Origin: Muribaculaceae bacterium
Lineage (GTDB): Bacteria > Bacteroidota > Bacteroidia > Bacteroidales > Muribaculaceae
Direction of reading: 5' to 3'
DNA: 45,821 nt
Assembly: GCA_003979155.1 (NCBI GenBank)
Contig: RYWL01000005.1
Span: 1-45,821 of the forward strand
In this document: one piece after another, positions 33,797-41,933 of the stretch
Layout: each line of letters opens with the position of its first letter
Numbering within the stretch: position 1 is the stretch's first letter
Program-made: the position numbers and the translations under genes
The notes under the pieces: model-generated
The model's database searches: none
Seen by the model: only the letters and a program-made list of their open reading frames with translations
Told to the model about the DNA's origin: nothing

Positions 33797-33821
33797 TCAA
33801 TTGAATTATCTCAACAAAGAT

Positions 33822-34379
33822 ATGGAACAAAAGCCTTCGCAGCCAATTCATACCCGGGCAGCCCGAAACGGACTGTACATGAGCATGTATATAAGTGTGC
33901 TTGTAGTGGCCACTGGGTTGAGCTTGCATTATCTTGCAGCTACGCTCATTGTGTGGGTCGGAACGCTGGCCATGCCGTTTTTTCTGTACCGCATGCTTCG
34001 CCGTAGTCTTGTTGCGACTACCGGAAATCTGAGTTTTGCCGAATTGTGGGCCGAAGGCATCGCCACTTTTCTGCTGGGCTCTCTCATTCCGGCTCTTGTC
34101 GCTTATGCCGGCATACGCTTCTGTATGCCCGACTTCTTACACCAGACTTTACAGCATGCAATACAAAGTCTCGGAGAGCAGGACGCCGGAAACTCGGCCA
34201 TGCTTATTGATATATTTGAGCAGCAGCTTAAAATGCCGGCTCCGTCGGCAGTCGATGTCGCTTCGCAATTAATTTCGTTCAATATAGTGATTGGCACCAT
34301 TTTATCGATGCTCGTCGCTATATTTGTGAAGGTTGCAATGCCTCGCCGGAGTTTTAAACAAAAAAATCTTACTGAATAA
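33822..34379 (+). CDS. DUF4199 domain membrane protein
   Basis: A 185-residue Bacteroidota membrane protein of the DUF4199 family. Four hydrophobic segments are visible: about 20-40 (ISVLVVATGLSLHYLAATL), 44-60, 78-95 and near the C-terminus (ISFNIVIGTILSMLVAIFVKVA). The cytoplasmic-type segment with SFAELWAEGIATFLLGSL between helices two and three is characteristic. Function is unknown. It sits one base from a GT2 glycosyltransferase gene, a pairing I recall as frequent in Bacteroidales, which suggests a role beside membrane glycolipid synthesis. ATG at 33822 chosen from the promoter position. Confidence 0.8.
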   Translation: MEQKPSQPIHTRAARNGLYMSMYISVLVVATGLSLHYLAATLIVWVGTLAMPFFLYRMLRRSLVATTGNLSFAELWAEGIATFLLGSLIPALVAYAGIRFCMPDFLHQTLQHAIQSLGEQDAGNSAMLIDIFEQQLKMPAPSAVDVASQLISFNIVIGTILSMLVAIFVKVAMPRRSFKQKNLTE

Positions 34380-34380
34380 T

Positions 34381-35361
34381 ATGGATATTTCTGTCATTGT
34401 TCCATTATATAACGAAGCAGAGTCGCTCCCCGAGCTCAACGCGTGGATTCGAAAAGTGATGGAGGACAATCACTTTAGCTATGAGGTGATATATGTCGAC
34501 GATGGGTCGAACGACAATTCGTGGGACGAGATACATAAGCTTGCCGCAGAAGATACTGAGCATGTAAAGGCAGCGTCTTTTCGCCGCAATTATGGCAAAT
34601 CACCGGCTCTGAACACCGGCTTCAGGCTCGCTCAAGGCGATGTCGTAATCACCATGGACGCCGACCTGCAGGACAGCCCGGACGAAATTCCAGAGCTTTA
34701 CCGCATGATTAAAGAGGATGGTTATGACCTTGTGAGCGGCTATAAACAGAAACGCTACGATCCCTTGTCGAAAACGATACCGACAAAACTCTTCAATGCC
34801 ACGGCCCGCAAAGTGAGCGGAATCACCAATCTGCACGATTTCAACTGCGGCCTCAAAGCATATCGTCACGAGGTAGTGAAGCATGTTGAGGTTTACGGCG
34901 ACATGCACCGATATATTCCATATCTGGCCAAGCTTCAGGGCTTCAATCGTATAGGCGAAAAAGTGGTGCATCATCAGGCTCGCAAATACGGCAAAACCAA
35001 ATTTGGCCTCGACCGATTTGTGAACGGATATCTCGACCTTGCCACGCTGTGGTTTACCGGAAAATTCGGTAAAAAGCCTATGCATTTCTTCGGGCTTCTC
35101 GGTTCGCTTATGTTTTTCCTCGGCTTTGTGTCTGTGATAATTGTAGGAGCGGTAAAGCTTTACAATATGCACACCGGTGCGCATTATATATTGGTAACAG
35201 ATTCTCCGTATTTCTATCTGTCGCTTGTACTTATGCTTCTGGGATCACAACTTTTCCTCGCAGGATTTGTTGGAGAACTCGTAGTGCGTAATTCTCCAAA
35301 GCGCAATGAATATGAAATTAAAGAAACAATAGGTGAAAACTATCATAAAAATGAAAACTGA
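34381..35361 (+). CDS. Membrane-anchored family 2 glycosyltransferase (DPM1/GtrB-like)
   Basis: A 326-residue glycosyltransferase: a GT-A domain of about 230 residues and two C-terminal transmembrane helices. The N-terminus MDISVIVPLYNEAESLPEL is the GT2 signature, YVDDGSNDNSW binds the nucleotide, and TMDADLQDSPDEIP carries the metal-binding Asp residues. The helices (MHFFGLLGSLMFFLGFVSVI and FYLSLVLMLLGSQLFLAGF) anchor it to the inner membrane. The layout is that of polyprenol-phosphate sugar transferases such as dolichol-phosphate-mannose synthase, GtrB or ArnC. Donor sugar is unknown. It overlaps the nitroreductase gene by 11 bases. Confidence 0.88.
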   Translation: MDISVIVPLYNEAESLPELNAWIRKVMEDNHFSYEVIYVDDGSNDNSWDEIHKLAAEDTEHVKAASFRRNYGKSPALNTGFRLAQGDVVITMDADLQDSPDEIPELYRMIKEDGYDLVSGYKQKRYDPLSKTIPTKLFNATARKVSGITNLHDFNCGLKAYRHEVVKHVEVYGDMHRYIPYLAKLQGFNRIGEKVVHHQARKYGKTKFGLDRFVNGYLDLATLWFTGKFGKKPMHFFGLLGSLMFFLGFVSVIIVGAVKLYNMHTGAHYILVTDSPYFYLSLVLMLLGSQLFLAGFVGELVVRNSPKRNEYEIKETIGENYHKNEN

Positions 35362-35875
35362 CTTTATGACTCTGGCCCAGGAGCGATACTCCTGCCGGGC
35401 TTATTCATCGCAGATACCTGATAACGACACCCTCGAATATGTGCTCGAATGCGCACGCCTTTCGCCCTCGGCCTGCAATCGTCAGCCATGGAGGCTTATG
35501 ATTGTTGGCTCTGAAGACCGTCGGGGGCGCGAGGCTGTTATATCTTCGTATTCGCGCGAATGGATTAGTTCTGCTCCGTTATATGTTATCGTGCTCGGAA
35601 ACCCTGCTGAAGGTTGGGTGCGTGCAGACGACAACCATAGTCATATCGATGTGGACTGCGCCATTATCACTGAGCATATATGTCTGGCCGCAGCCGAACA
35701 AGGCCTGGGCACCTGCTGGGTATGTAATTTCGACCCGGCAAAGCTACGTGCCGGCCTTGGTTTGTCCGACGACTTCGTGCCAGTGGCAATAGTGCCTGTC
35801 GGTTATCCTGCCGAGGGTTCTGCCATACCGGAAAAGAAGCGCAAATCACTCGATGAAATATTAATAAAAAGGTGA
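35351..35875 (+). CDS. Nitroreductase family flavoprotein
   Basis: A 174-residue member of the FMN-dependent nitroreductase fold. The opening LAQERYSCRAYSSQIPDND has the FMN-phosphate-binding RxSxR-like pattern, SPSACNRQPWR binds the flavin, and AAAEQGLGTCWVCNFD is the usual helix-strand toward the dimer centre. It is short for the family. Physiological substrate is unknown; such enzymes reduce nitro groups or quinones or have other redox roles with NAD(P)H. The ATG at 35351 overlaps the GT2 end; an ATG at 35366 is an alternative. Its stop overlaps the GTG start of the next gene. Confidence 0.85.
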   Translation: MKTDFMTLAQERYSCRAYSSQIPDNDTLEYVLECARLSPSACNRQPWRLMIVGSEDRRGREAVISSYSREWISSAPLYVIVLGNPAEGWVRADDNHSHIDVDCAIITEHICLAAAEQGLGTCWVCNFDPAKLRAGLGLSDDFVPVAIVPVGYPAEGSAIPEKKRKSLDEILIKR

Positions 35876-36393
35876 GAATCGGTTTTTTTGTCATAGTTGT
35901 ATTGGTTCTGCTTGCTGCAATATCTTCCTGCAACACTTCGGGATGTCTTGACAACCAGAGCTCCATTCCTCTTGCAGGTTTTTATGCCTCGGGCACCGAT
36001 AAAGGCATCAATATCGGTTCGGTGATGCAGATTCACGGTGTAGGGGCGCCCGGCGACAGTCTCTTATCTCCGAGCACTTCATCGGCTTCAAACATATATC
36101 TCCCCATGCGCAATGCTTATCCGTCGGTAAGCTGGTGTCTGCATTATATCCAGGAGAATATATCCGATTTGGCGTTTAATGACACGGTGACATTCGATTA
36201 CACCTCACATCCCTATTTTGCATCGCAGGAGTGTGGGGCAATGTATATATATAAAATCAAAAGAGTGGAGTATACAAGGCATCTTATCGATTCTGTCGTT
36301 GTCGTTGATTCGACAATCACAAATACCGACATAGAGCGCCTTCGGTTTTATTTCCGCACAGGCGCGACAGACGAAAACACTTCCGAAGAATGA
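35872..36393 (+). CDS. DUF6452 family probable lipoprotein
   Basis: A 173-residue exported protein. The start is a GTG whose bases overlap the nitroreductase stop (GTGA). A hydrophobic N-terminus ends in AAISSC, a likely lipobox, and the mature part opens with CLDNQSSIPLAGFY, the Cys-containing pattern I associate with DUF6452. The remainder is beta-rich with one more Cys pair region (SWCLHYIQE and SQECGAMY). Function is unknown. The next gene (DUF6048) overlaps by four bases, and the two families recur side by side in Bacteroidales, so they probably work together in the outer envelope. Confidence 0.75.
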   Translation: MRIGFFVIVVLVLLAAISSCNTSGCLDNQSSIPLAGFYASGTDKGINIGSVMQIHGVGAPGDSLLSPSTSSASNIYLPMRNAYPSVSWCLHYIQENISDLAFNDTVTFDYTSHPYFASQECGAMYIYKIKRVEYTRHLIDSVVVVDSTITNTDIERLRFYFRTGATDENTSEE

Positions 36394-37361
36394 AAGCACG
36401 AATTGCCGTAATAGGAATTATAGCCTTGTGTGCTGCCTCTGTAGTGTTCGGTCAGACACCGCGCCGCAGAGCCACTCCGGTAAATACGGCAGCCACCACC
36501 ACGCAGGCCGTGAATGAAACGGCTGGCGACACATCACGAATCAATGCCAAGCGACGTGCCGGCTCAATCAGCTATCTTGATGATAAAGGCCGCACAATAT
36601 TTGTAGACACAATTACGGGCGAGGAGTGGACAGACTCGACAGTAATCAGTCAGGTCCCCAAAATGGAATATCCGCTTCTGCATGCACTTACGGTTGGCGT
36701 GAATGTGTGGGACCCGATTATGCGTGCTTTCGGCCAGAAATTCGGCATTGCCGACGCTTGGGTCGAGCTGTCGTTGCACAACCGCTACAAACCGATTGTG
36801 GAACTCGGACTCGGAACGGCCGCCAACACTCCGTCGGGAATGAATTTCACATATAAATCTCCGATGAGTGTATACTTCAGGCTCGGAGCCAATTACAACT
36901 TCCTGTATAATTCCAATCCAGACTACTCGGTATATGCCGGTCTGCGTTATGGCTTCGCATCGTTTAAATATCACATTGAAAATGTAGATGTAAACGACAG
37001 CTACTGGGGCGAGAGTTCGGAGTTTAGCATGCCTGTGCAGAGCGCCACTGCCGGATGGCTCGAAGTCGTTTTTGGTCTGAGAGTAAAAATATGGGGGCCT
37101 GTTTCAGCCGGCTGGGCCGTTAAATATCATTCAATACTTCACGAGAGTGGTTCGTCATATGGCAAGCCATGGTACATACCTGGTTATGGCTCGCGCAACG
37201 GAGCCCTTACCGGCAGTTTCTCGATTAGCTATACATTCGGGCTCGAACGTCTGAACAAGAAAAAAGCCAATGGTGTTATAACAGAAACGTCAGGCGCTCC
37301 GACAGAACAAAATACTGTTTCCAGCTTGCCTGCAGACACTGAAAAAACTCCATCTGAATGA
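36390..37361 (+). CDS. DUF6048 family outer-membrane beta-barrel-like protein
   Basis: A 323-residue exported protein. The signal peptide MKARIAVIGIIALCAASVVF is followed by GQ and a Thr/Ala-rich, low-complexity linker (about 25-60). From about residue 95 the sequence alternates hydrophobic and polar residues with aromatic strand ends (SVYFRLGANYNFLYNS, YSVYAGLRYGFASFKY, SFSISYTFGLERL), the look of an eight- to ten-stranded outer-membrane barrel. The tail after the barrel is hydrophilic. Family membership is by recall of the DUF6452/DUF6048 pair; function is unknown. ATGA overlaps join it to both neighbours. Confidence 0.72.
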   Translation: MKARIAVIGIIALCAASVVFGQTPRRRATPVNTAATTTQAVNETAGDTSRINAKRRAGSISYLDDKGRTIFVDTITGEEWTDSTVISQVPKMEYPLLHALTVGVNVWDPIMRAFGQKFGIADAWVELSLHNRYKPIVELGLGTAANTPSGMNFTYKSPMSVYFRLGANYNFLYNSNPDYSVYAGLRYGFASFKYHIENVDVNDSYWGESSEFSMPVQSATAGWLEVVFGLRVKIWGPVSAGWAVKYHSILHESGSSYGKPWYIPGYGSRNGALTGSFSISYTFGLERLNKKKANGVITETSGAPTEQNTVSSLPADTEKTPSE

Positions 37362-38095
37362 AAAAAATAGTTATCATTGGCGCATCTTCAGGCATCGGCA
37401 TGCGTGTTGCGACTGACTTTGCTCGTCTAGGCTGGCGCGTAGGCATTGCCGCACGCCGTGAAGAACCCCTCAAGGCTCTAAAGGAAAAATATCCCGACCG
37501 AGTTGAGTATCTGACAATCGACGTTACCACACAGGATGCTGTTGAACGCTTCTATAAATTAATAGAACTTATCGACGGTATGGACTATCTGCTCTATGCT
37601 GCCGGATGCGGTTGGAGAAACCCCGAACTTGATGCGGCCGTTGATGAGCAGACTGTGCTCGTGAATGTATATGGCTTCACTCGTATAATTAACGCCGCGT
37701 ACAAATATTACAAACAGACAGCCAATCTCCATCGCGGACATATTGCTGCAATCACTTCGGTAGGAGGTGTAAAGGGAATCGGCATATCTGCCACTTACTC
37801 GGCGTCGAAGCGATATCAATGGACATATTTACAGGCAATCGACCAACTGGCCCACCAGCAGCATGTGAATATAGCGGTCACAGATATCCGACCGGGATTT
37901 GTTGACACGCCACTCCTGAATGGTCGCAGATACCCTATGGAAATGAGTGTCGAATACGTTGTTCCGCGTCTCGAAAAGGCTCTTTTACGTGGCAGCCGCG
38001 TGTCGGTGATAGATTCCCGCTGGGCTGTTGTTACAGCTCTCTGGCGTATGATACCTGATGCTCTGTGGCGTCGTATAGAGCTGACGGATTATTAA
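37358..38095 (+). CDS. Short-chain dehydrogenase/reductase
   Basis: A 245-residue classical SDR oxidoreductase. The cofactor loop is IGASSGIG (7-14), LLYAAGCG is the NAG-like strand, the catalytic Ser is in ITSVGG, and Tyr/Lys are in TYSASKRY. An Arg pair after the second strand (AARREEP) favours NADP(H). The C-terminal 40 residues (SVIDSRWAVVTALWRMIPDALWRRI) are amphipathic and aromatic and may touch the membrane. The substrate is not known. It ends the chain of overlapping genes from the GT2 onward. A long hairpin follows the stop. Confidence 0.88.
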   Translation: MKKIVIIGASSGIGMRVATDFARLGWRVGIAARREEPLKALKEKYPDRVEYLTIDVTTQDAVERFYKLIELIDGMDYLLYAAGCGWRNPELDAAVDEQTVLVNVYGFTRIINAAYKYYKQTANLHRGHIAAITSVGGVKGIGISATYSASKRYQWTYLQAIDQLAHQQHVNIAVTDIRPGFVDTPLLNGRRYPMEMSVEYVVPRLEKALLRGSRVSVIDSRWAVVTALWRMIPDALWRRIELTDY

Positions 38096-38141
38096 GCATC
38101 GACTTAATCGGAATATAATTTCCGCATAAATATAAGACAAG

Positions 38142-38190
38142 CACTATCTTCATGCCGCAAAAAATTACTATTTTTGCGGCATGAATAGTG
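38142..38190. repeat. 20-bp hairpin between the SDR and plsC genes
   Basis: TCATGCCGCAAAAA (38150-38163) pairs perfectly with TTTTTGCGGCATGA (38171-38184); outside a two-base bulge CACTAT (38142-38147) pairs with ATAGTG (38185-38190). The loop is ATTACTA. Neither strand has a following T-tract, so it is not a standard terminator. A possible plsC -7 box lies over the loop and right arm. Confidence 0.75.
38169..38176 (+). promoter_or_regulatory. Possible -7 box of plsC inside the hairpin
   Basis: TATTTTTG fits TAnnTTTG and lies 30 bases ahead of the ATG at 38207. No TTTG occurs at the -33 spacing, so support is partial. Confidence 0.4.
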
Positions 38191-38206
38191 TTAGTAATTA
38201 TAAAAT

Positions 38207-38929
38207 ATGAAGATACTTTTTTATCGAATATATCAGTTTTGCATAGCGATGCCTTTGCTGTTGGCAGCCACAATTCTTGCGGCACTTACTACGATAGTGG
38301 GCAGTATGCTTGGCATGAGCCGCAGTTTCGGTTATTGGCCGGGGCATTACTGGGCCAGAATTTTTTGTGTTCTTAATTTCGTGCGAGTAAAAGTAAGCGG
38401 ACGCGAGAATTTCGATAAAAACACATCTTACGTTTTTGTGGCCAATCACCAGGGCGCATTCGATATTTTCTCAATTTACGGATACCTGGGGCATAATTTC
38501 AGGTGGATGATGAAAAAAAGTCTCGAAAAAATACCTCTGGTGGGTTATAGTTGCCGTGTGTCGGGTCATATATATGTCGATAATTCCACGCCTTCTGCTA
38601 CCCGTCTGACAATGGAAACGGCAGAGAAACGGCTGGCGGGCGGACTGTCGGTAGTTGTCTTTCCCGAGGGTTCGCGCAGCCGCGATGGCCGCATACATGC
38701 TTTCCGTCGCGGAGCCTTTCAGCTCGCAATGGAATTCAATCTGCCCGTTATTCCCGTAACTATCGATGGAGCTTATCGTGTAATGCCTCGTGGCACTGTT
38801 CTGCCTCGGTTCGGAACAATTCACCTGACGGTTCACAAACCCATATACGCTCCAGAAGGAGGACGGCATGAATTGTCGCATCTTATGGAGCGTTCGTTCG
38901 AAGCTGTCGCTTCTGCGCTCCCACAATAA
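38207..38929 (+). CDS. 1-acyl-glycerol-3-phosphate acyltransferase (PlsC family)
   Basis: A 240-residue lysophospholipid acyltransferase that adds a second acyl chain to lysophosphatidate at the membrane. An N-terminal hydrophobic helix (about 12-34) anchors it. The catalytic HX4D motif is in VANHQGAFD (His81, Asp86), the glycerol-phosphate motif is FPEGSRS (152-158), and PVIPVTIDGAY is motif IV. WMMKKSLEKIPLVGY between them is typical. Related enzymes acylate ornithine lipids or other substrates, so the exact acceptor is inferred. It stands alone and ends in a terminator at 39020-39053. Confidence 0.88.
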   Translation: MKILFYRIYQFCIAMPLLLAATILAALTTIVGSMLGMSRSFGYWPGHYWARIFCVLNFVRVKVSGRENFDKNTSYVFVANHQGAFDIFSIYGYLGHNFRWMMKKSLEKIPLVGYSCRVSGHIYVDNSTPSATRLTMETAEKRLAGGLSVVVFPEGSRSRDGRIHAFRRGAFQLAMEFNLPVIPVTIDGAYRVMPRGTVLPRFGTIHLTVHKPIYAPEGGRHELSHLMERSFEAVASALPQ

Positions 38930-39019
38930 GAACTTGTAATTAGGTTTGGACAGGTCGATGTTCTATGTTGCATTGGCGACGAAACGTTACGGCATATAAA
39001 CAACAAATCATACTAATCA

Positions 39020-39053
39020 AGAGCCTCGGAAGTAATGCCGAGGTTTTCATTTT
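39020..39053 (+). terminator. Terminator after plsC
   Basis: CCTCGG (39024-39029) pairs with CCGAGG (39038-39043); weaker A-T and G-U pairs extend the stem, and TTTTCATTTT follows. A second CCGAGGC at 39057-39063 could pair with the same left arm instead. The 222 bases between plsC and lpd hold this hairpin and the one at 39099-39135, and no gene. Confidence 0.6.
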
Positions 39054-39098
39054 GAGCCGAGGCACATACTCCGTACGCTGCAAAACGGACACGCTAAA

Positions 39099-39135
39099 GG
39101 CTGTGCTGTAGATTGTTAGTCGTTACAACACAGCC
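39099..39135 (-). terminator. Probable terminator of the glycine cleavage unit
   Basis: GGCTGTG (39099-39105) pairs with CACAGCC (39129-39135), with a further TGTA/TACA inside. On the minus strand only three T residues follow. It begins 17 bases after the lpd stop. Confidence 0.45.
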
Positions 39136-39151
39136 CTTGTCGGTAAGTATT

Positions 39152-40477
39152 TCAGATGCGGTCGGCGCAAGCCTTTACGGCAGCAGCCGTAAGCAGTTCG
39201 GAGAGGCTCGGATGAGCGCTGATTGTTGCGTTTGCGAGCCTTTCGACCGTATAGCCGGCATCGATGGCAATTGTCGCCTCGGCCACAAGATCGCCGGCAT
39301 GAGAGCCAACAGCCTGACAGCCGACAATCACACCGTCGCACTGCTGGTATACGAGTTTGAGCAACCCGGCATCTTCTCCGGAAGCAAGCGCCTTAGAGTT
39401 TGCTGAATAAGGAACTTTTGCGGCACATAGGCCATCGGAGGAATTAACGCTGAGCCCGACAGACGCACATTCGGGAATTGTGAAAACAATCGACGGAACC
39501 ACACCATGGTCGGTCGAGACATGCATCACTTTGCGCGCCTGAGCCGAAGCAGCGTGTGCAAGCATGCAGCGGCCGTTGACATCGCCGATTGCATATATTC
39601 CGGGGGCCGACGTGCGGAAACTGTCGTCTGTCTCGATAAAGCCCTTGGGCGATACGGCAACTCCTGCATCGTAGAGACCGTCAGGCAACACGGCGCGTCG
39701 GCCCGTGGCGCAGAGCACACAGTCGGCAGGCATGACGGCCGGTCCTTTTTTTGTCTCATAACAAACGGTGAGCTTGCCGTCTTCCTTCGCTACACTTTTT
39801 ACTTGCGCTCCCAATACAAATTTTATATTTCGTTTGGCAAGATATGTGCGTAGCCGCTTTGCTATTTCGGTATCGAGTCCCGGTAGAATCTCGGGCATAT
39901 ATTCGATAATCGTAACGGCACAGCCATAGGCATTGGCAACCGATGCAAATTCCAGTCCGATGACGCCGCCACCGATTATGACCAGACTCGAGGGGAGCTC
40001 GCGGAGCTGAAGAAATTCGTCGCTGTCGATAGTGTATTCCACTCCATCGACCGGCAGAGCACGAGGAGCTGAACCGGTTGCAATTATTATTTCGTCGCCC
40101 TTGAAAATCTCATCTCCGGCCACCACCGTGTTGTCGCGACCGAGACGTGCCACAGCCCTGACGATGTCAACACCGGCAAGATAAGCCTCCACGTCATTGC
40201 GGAGCGTATCTGCCACCGATGCCGCACGGGCAGCTGCCACAGAGTAGTCTGCATGGATTTCGCCGGAGATGCCGAAGTCGCTGTAAGCTGACGCATGGCA
40301 TATTATTTCAGCTCCGGCACAAAGGCACTTGGTAGGAACACATCCCTTATTCAGACATGTTCCGCCAAGTTTGTCGCGTTCAATCAAAGCCACTGTCCGT
40401 CCGCGAGCTGATGCTAAGGCAGCAGCCTCATAGCCGCCGGGGCCACCGCCGATGACAATCAGATTATAATGCTTCAT
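39152..40477 (-). CDS. lpd: Dihydrolipoyl dehydrogenase (L protein of glycine cleavage)
   Basis: A 441-residue FAD disulfide oxidoreductase that reoxidises the dihydrolipoyl arm and makes NADH. The FAD loop is LIVIGGGPGGYEAA (6-19), the redox disulfide is GGTCLNKGCVPTK (Cys41, Cys46), the NAD loop is IIGGGVIGLEFASV, and ATGRRAVLP precedes the second FAD contact GIYAIGDVNG. The C-terminal dimer domain has the catalytic His-Glu in SAHPSLSELL. It is slightly shorter than typical (about 460-475). It overlaps the end of gcvPB, so it serves glycine cleavage first; sharing with 2-oxoacid dehydrogenases is possible. ATG at 40477 is preferred over 40492 because it starts the FAD fold. Confidence 0.95.
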   Translation of the reverse strand: MKHYNLIVIGGGPGGYEAAALASARGRTVALIERDKLGGTCLNKGCVPTKCLCAGAEIICHASAYSDFGISGEIHADYSVAAARAASVADTLRNDVEAYLAGVDIVRAVARLGRDNTVVAGDEIFKGDEIIIATGSAPRALPVDGVEYTIDSDEFLQLRELPSSLVIIGGGVIGLEFASVANAYGCAVTIIEYMPEILPGLDTEIAKRLRTYLAKRNIKFVLGAQVKSVAKEDGKLTVCYETKKGPAVMPADCVLCATGRRAVLPDGLYDAGVAVSPKGFIETDDSFRTSAPGIYAIGDVNGRCMLAHAASAQARKVMHVSTDHGVVPSIVFTIPECASVGLSVNSSDGLCAAKVPYSANSKALASGEDAGLLKLVYQQCDGVIVGCQAVGSHAGDLVAEATIAIDAGYTVERLANATISAHPSLSELLTAAAVKACADRI

Positions 40478-41930
40478 GATGAAGGTCTTCATATTTTACA
40501 ATCGGATTCAACGCAGCCTCGTCTTCATCGGGATGAGAGATGGGAGTTGTGTAAGGCGCATTCTTCACTTTCTCAGGAGAATAGACTACAGCGTTCGCTA
40601 TTTCGCGCATCACTTCGATAAATCTGTCGAGAGTCTCGATATTTTCGGTCTCGGTAGGTTCTATCATCAGCGACTCGTGGAATAGCAAGGGGAAATAGAT
40701 TGTGGGGGCATGGAAACCGTAGTCAAGCAATGCCTTGGCTATGTTTAGCGTTGTGACACCTGTACTTTTGTCTATAAGACCATCGAACACGAATTCGTGT
40801 TTGCACGGACCCGGTATCGGCAGACGATAGAGGTCTTTGAGCGAATTCATTATATAGTTGGCGTTGAGAGTCGACAAGGGGCCAACTTTCGCAATGCCGT
40901 CGGCACCGAGGCTGAGTATATATGCCAATGCTTTGATATACACAGTAAAGTTGCCGAGCCATGAGCTGACGCGACCAAAGGCATCTTCTCCAAACTCGAT
41001 AGCGAGACTTCCATCGTCATGCTCGGTTACGCGCGGATTAGGAAGGAACTCCTCCAGACCTTTGCGAACGCCCACGGGACCCGCGCCGGGACCGCCACCT
41101 CCATGAGGAGTGGAAAATGTCTTGTGAAGGTTGATATGCATCACGTCGAAACCCATATCGCCCGGTCGTGCAATGCCGAGCATAGGGTTAAGATTGGCTC
41201 CGTCGTAATACATCAGAGCTCCGACGGCATGAACAGCTTCGGCTATCTGAGGTATATTATATTCGAACATGCCTGCTGTGTTGGGATTTGTCATCATCAT
41301 CGCGGCGACAGTCTCATCGAGTTTTGACTGTAAATCGTCCATGTCGACCGTTCCGTCGGGACGGCTTTTAACTTCTACGATTTCAAATCCTGCCATAGCA
41401 GCGCTGGCCGGGTTGGTGCCGTGAGCCGAATCGGGGACTAACACTTTACGCCGAGCTTCGTCGGCTCGGGAGATGTGATAGGCACGAACCACACGCAGGC
41501 CAACATACTCACCATGTGCTCCGGCAAACGGATTGAGTGTAAACTCCGACATACCTCCGATTTCTGAGAGATATTTCTCAAGAGAGCGGTAAATGCGGAG
41601 AGCTCCTTGTACTGACAATGCCGGCTGCGCCGGATGAAGATTTGCAACTCCCGAACGGCTCACCATGGCTTCGTTGACTTTAGGGTTGTATTTCATCGTG
41701 CACGACCCCAGGGGATAGAAGCCTGTGTCAACACCGAAGTTGTTGTTGCTCGAATTGGTGTAATGCCGAACTACGGTCGGTTCGTCGACTTCCGGCAATT
41801 CAGGCGCATTGCTGCGCAACAGTACCGGAGGAAGACAGATTTCACCTTTGCCGTAATCGGGGAGTGCATAGCCTTTGCGGCCTTTATGGGTATGCTCGAA
41901 AATGAGCGGCGAATACAGATTCTTGTTCAT
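40464..41930 (-). CDS. gcvPB: Glycine dehydrogenase (decarboxylating) subunit 2, GcvPB
   Basis: A 488-residue PLP subunit of the split P protein, which decarboxylates glycine and passes the aminomethyl group to the lipoyl arm of GcvH. The PLP lysine is Lys270 in MHINLHKTFSTPHGGGGPG. FYPLGSCTMKYNP (71-83), SAHGTNPASAAMAGF and MTNPNTAGMFE are further family marks. The two-subunit P protein is usual in Firmicutes, archaea and some other groups, whereas many Bacteroidota have a single-chain GcvP. It follows gcvPA by three bases and overlaps lpd. Confidence 0.97.
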   Translation of the reverse strand: MNKNLYSPLIFEHTHKGRKGYALPDYGKGEICLPPVLLRSNAPELPEVDEPTVVRHYTNSSNNNFGVDTGFYPLGSCTMKYNPKVNEAMVSRSGVANLHPAQPALSVQGALRIYRSLEKYLSEIGGMSEFTLNPFAGAHGEYVGLRVVRAYHISRADEARRKVLVPDSAHGTNPASAAMAGFEIVEVKSRPDGTVDMDDLQSKLDETVAAMMMTNPNTAGMFEYNIPQIAEAVHAVGALMYYDGANLNPMLGIARPGDMGFDVMHINLHKTFSTPHGGGGPGAGPVGVRKGLEEFLPNPRVTEHDDGSLAIEFGEDAFGRVSSWLGNFTVYIKALAYILSLGADGIAKVGPLSTLNANYIMNSLKDLYRLPIPGPCKHEFVFDGLIDKSTGVTTLNIAKALLDYGFHAPTIYFPLLFHESLMIEPTETENIETLDRFIEVMREIANAVVYSPEKVKNAPYTTPISHPDEDEAALNPIVKYEDLHHEAL

Positions 41931-41933
41931 GGC

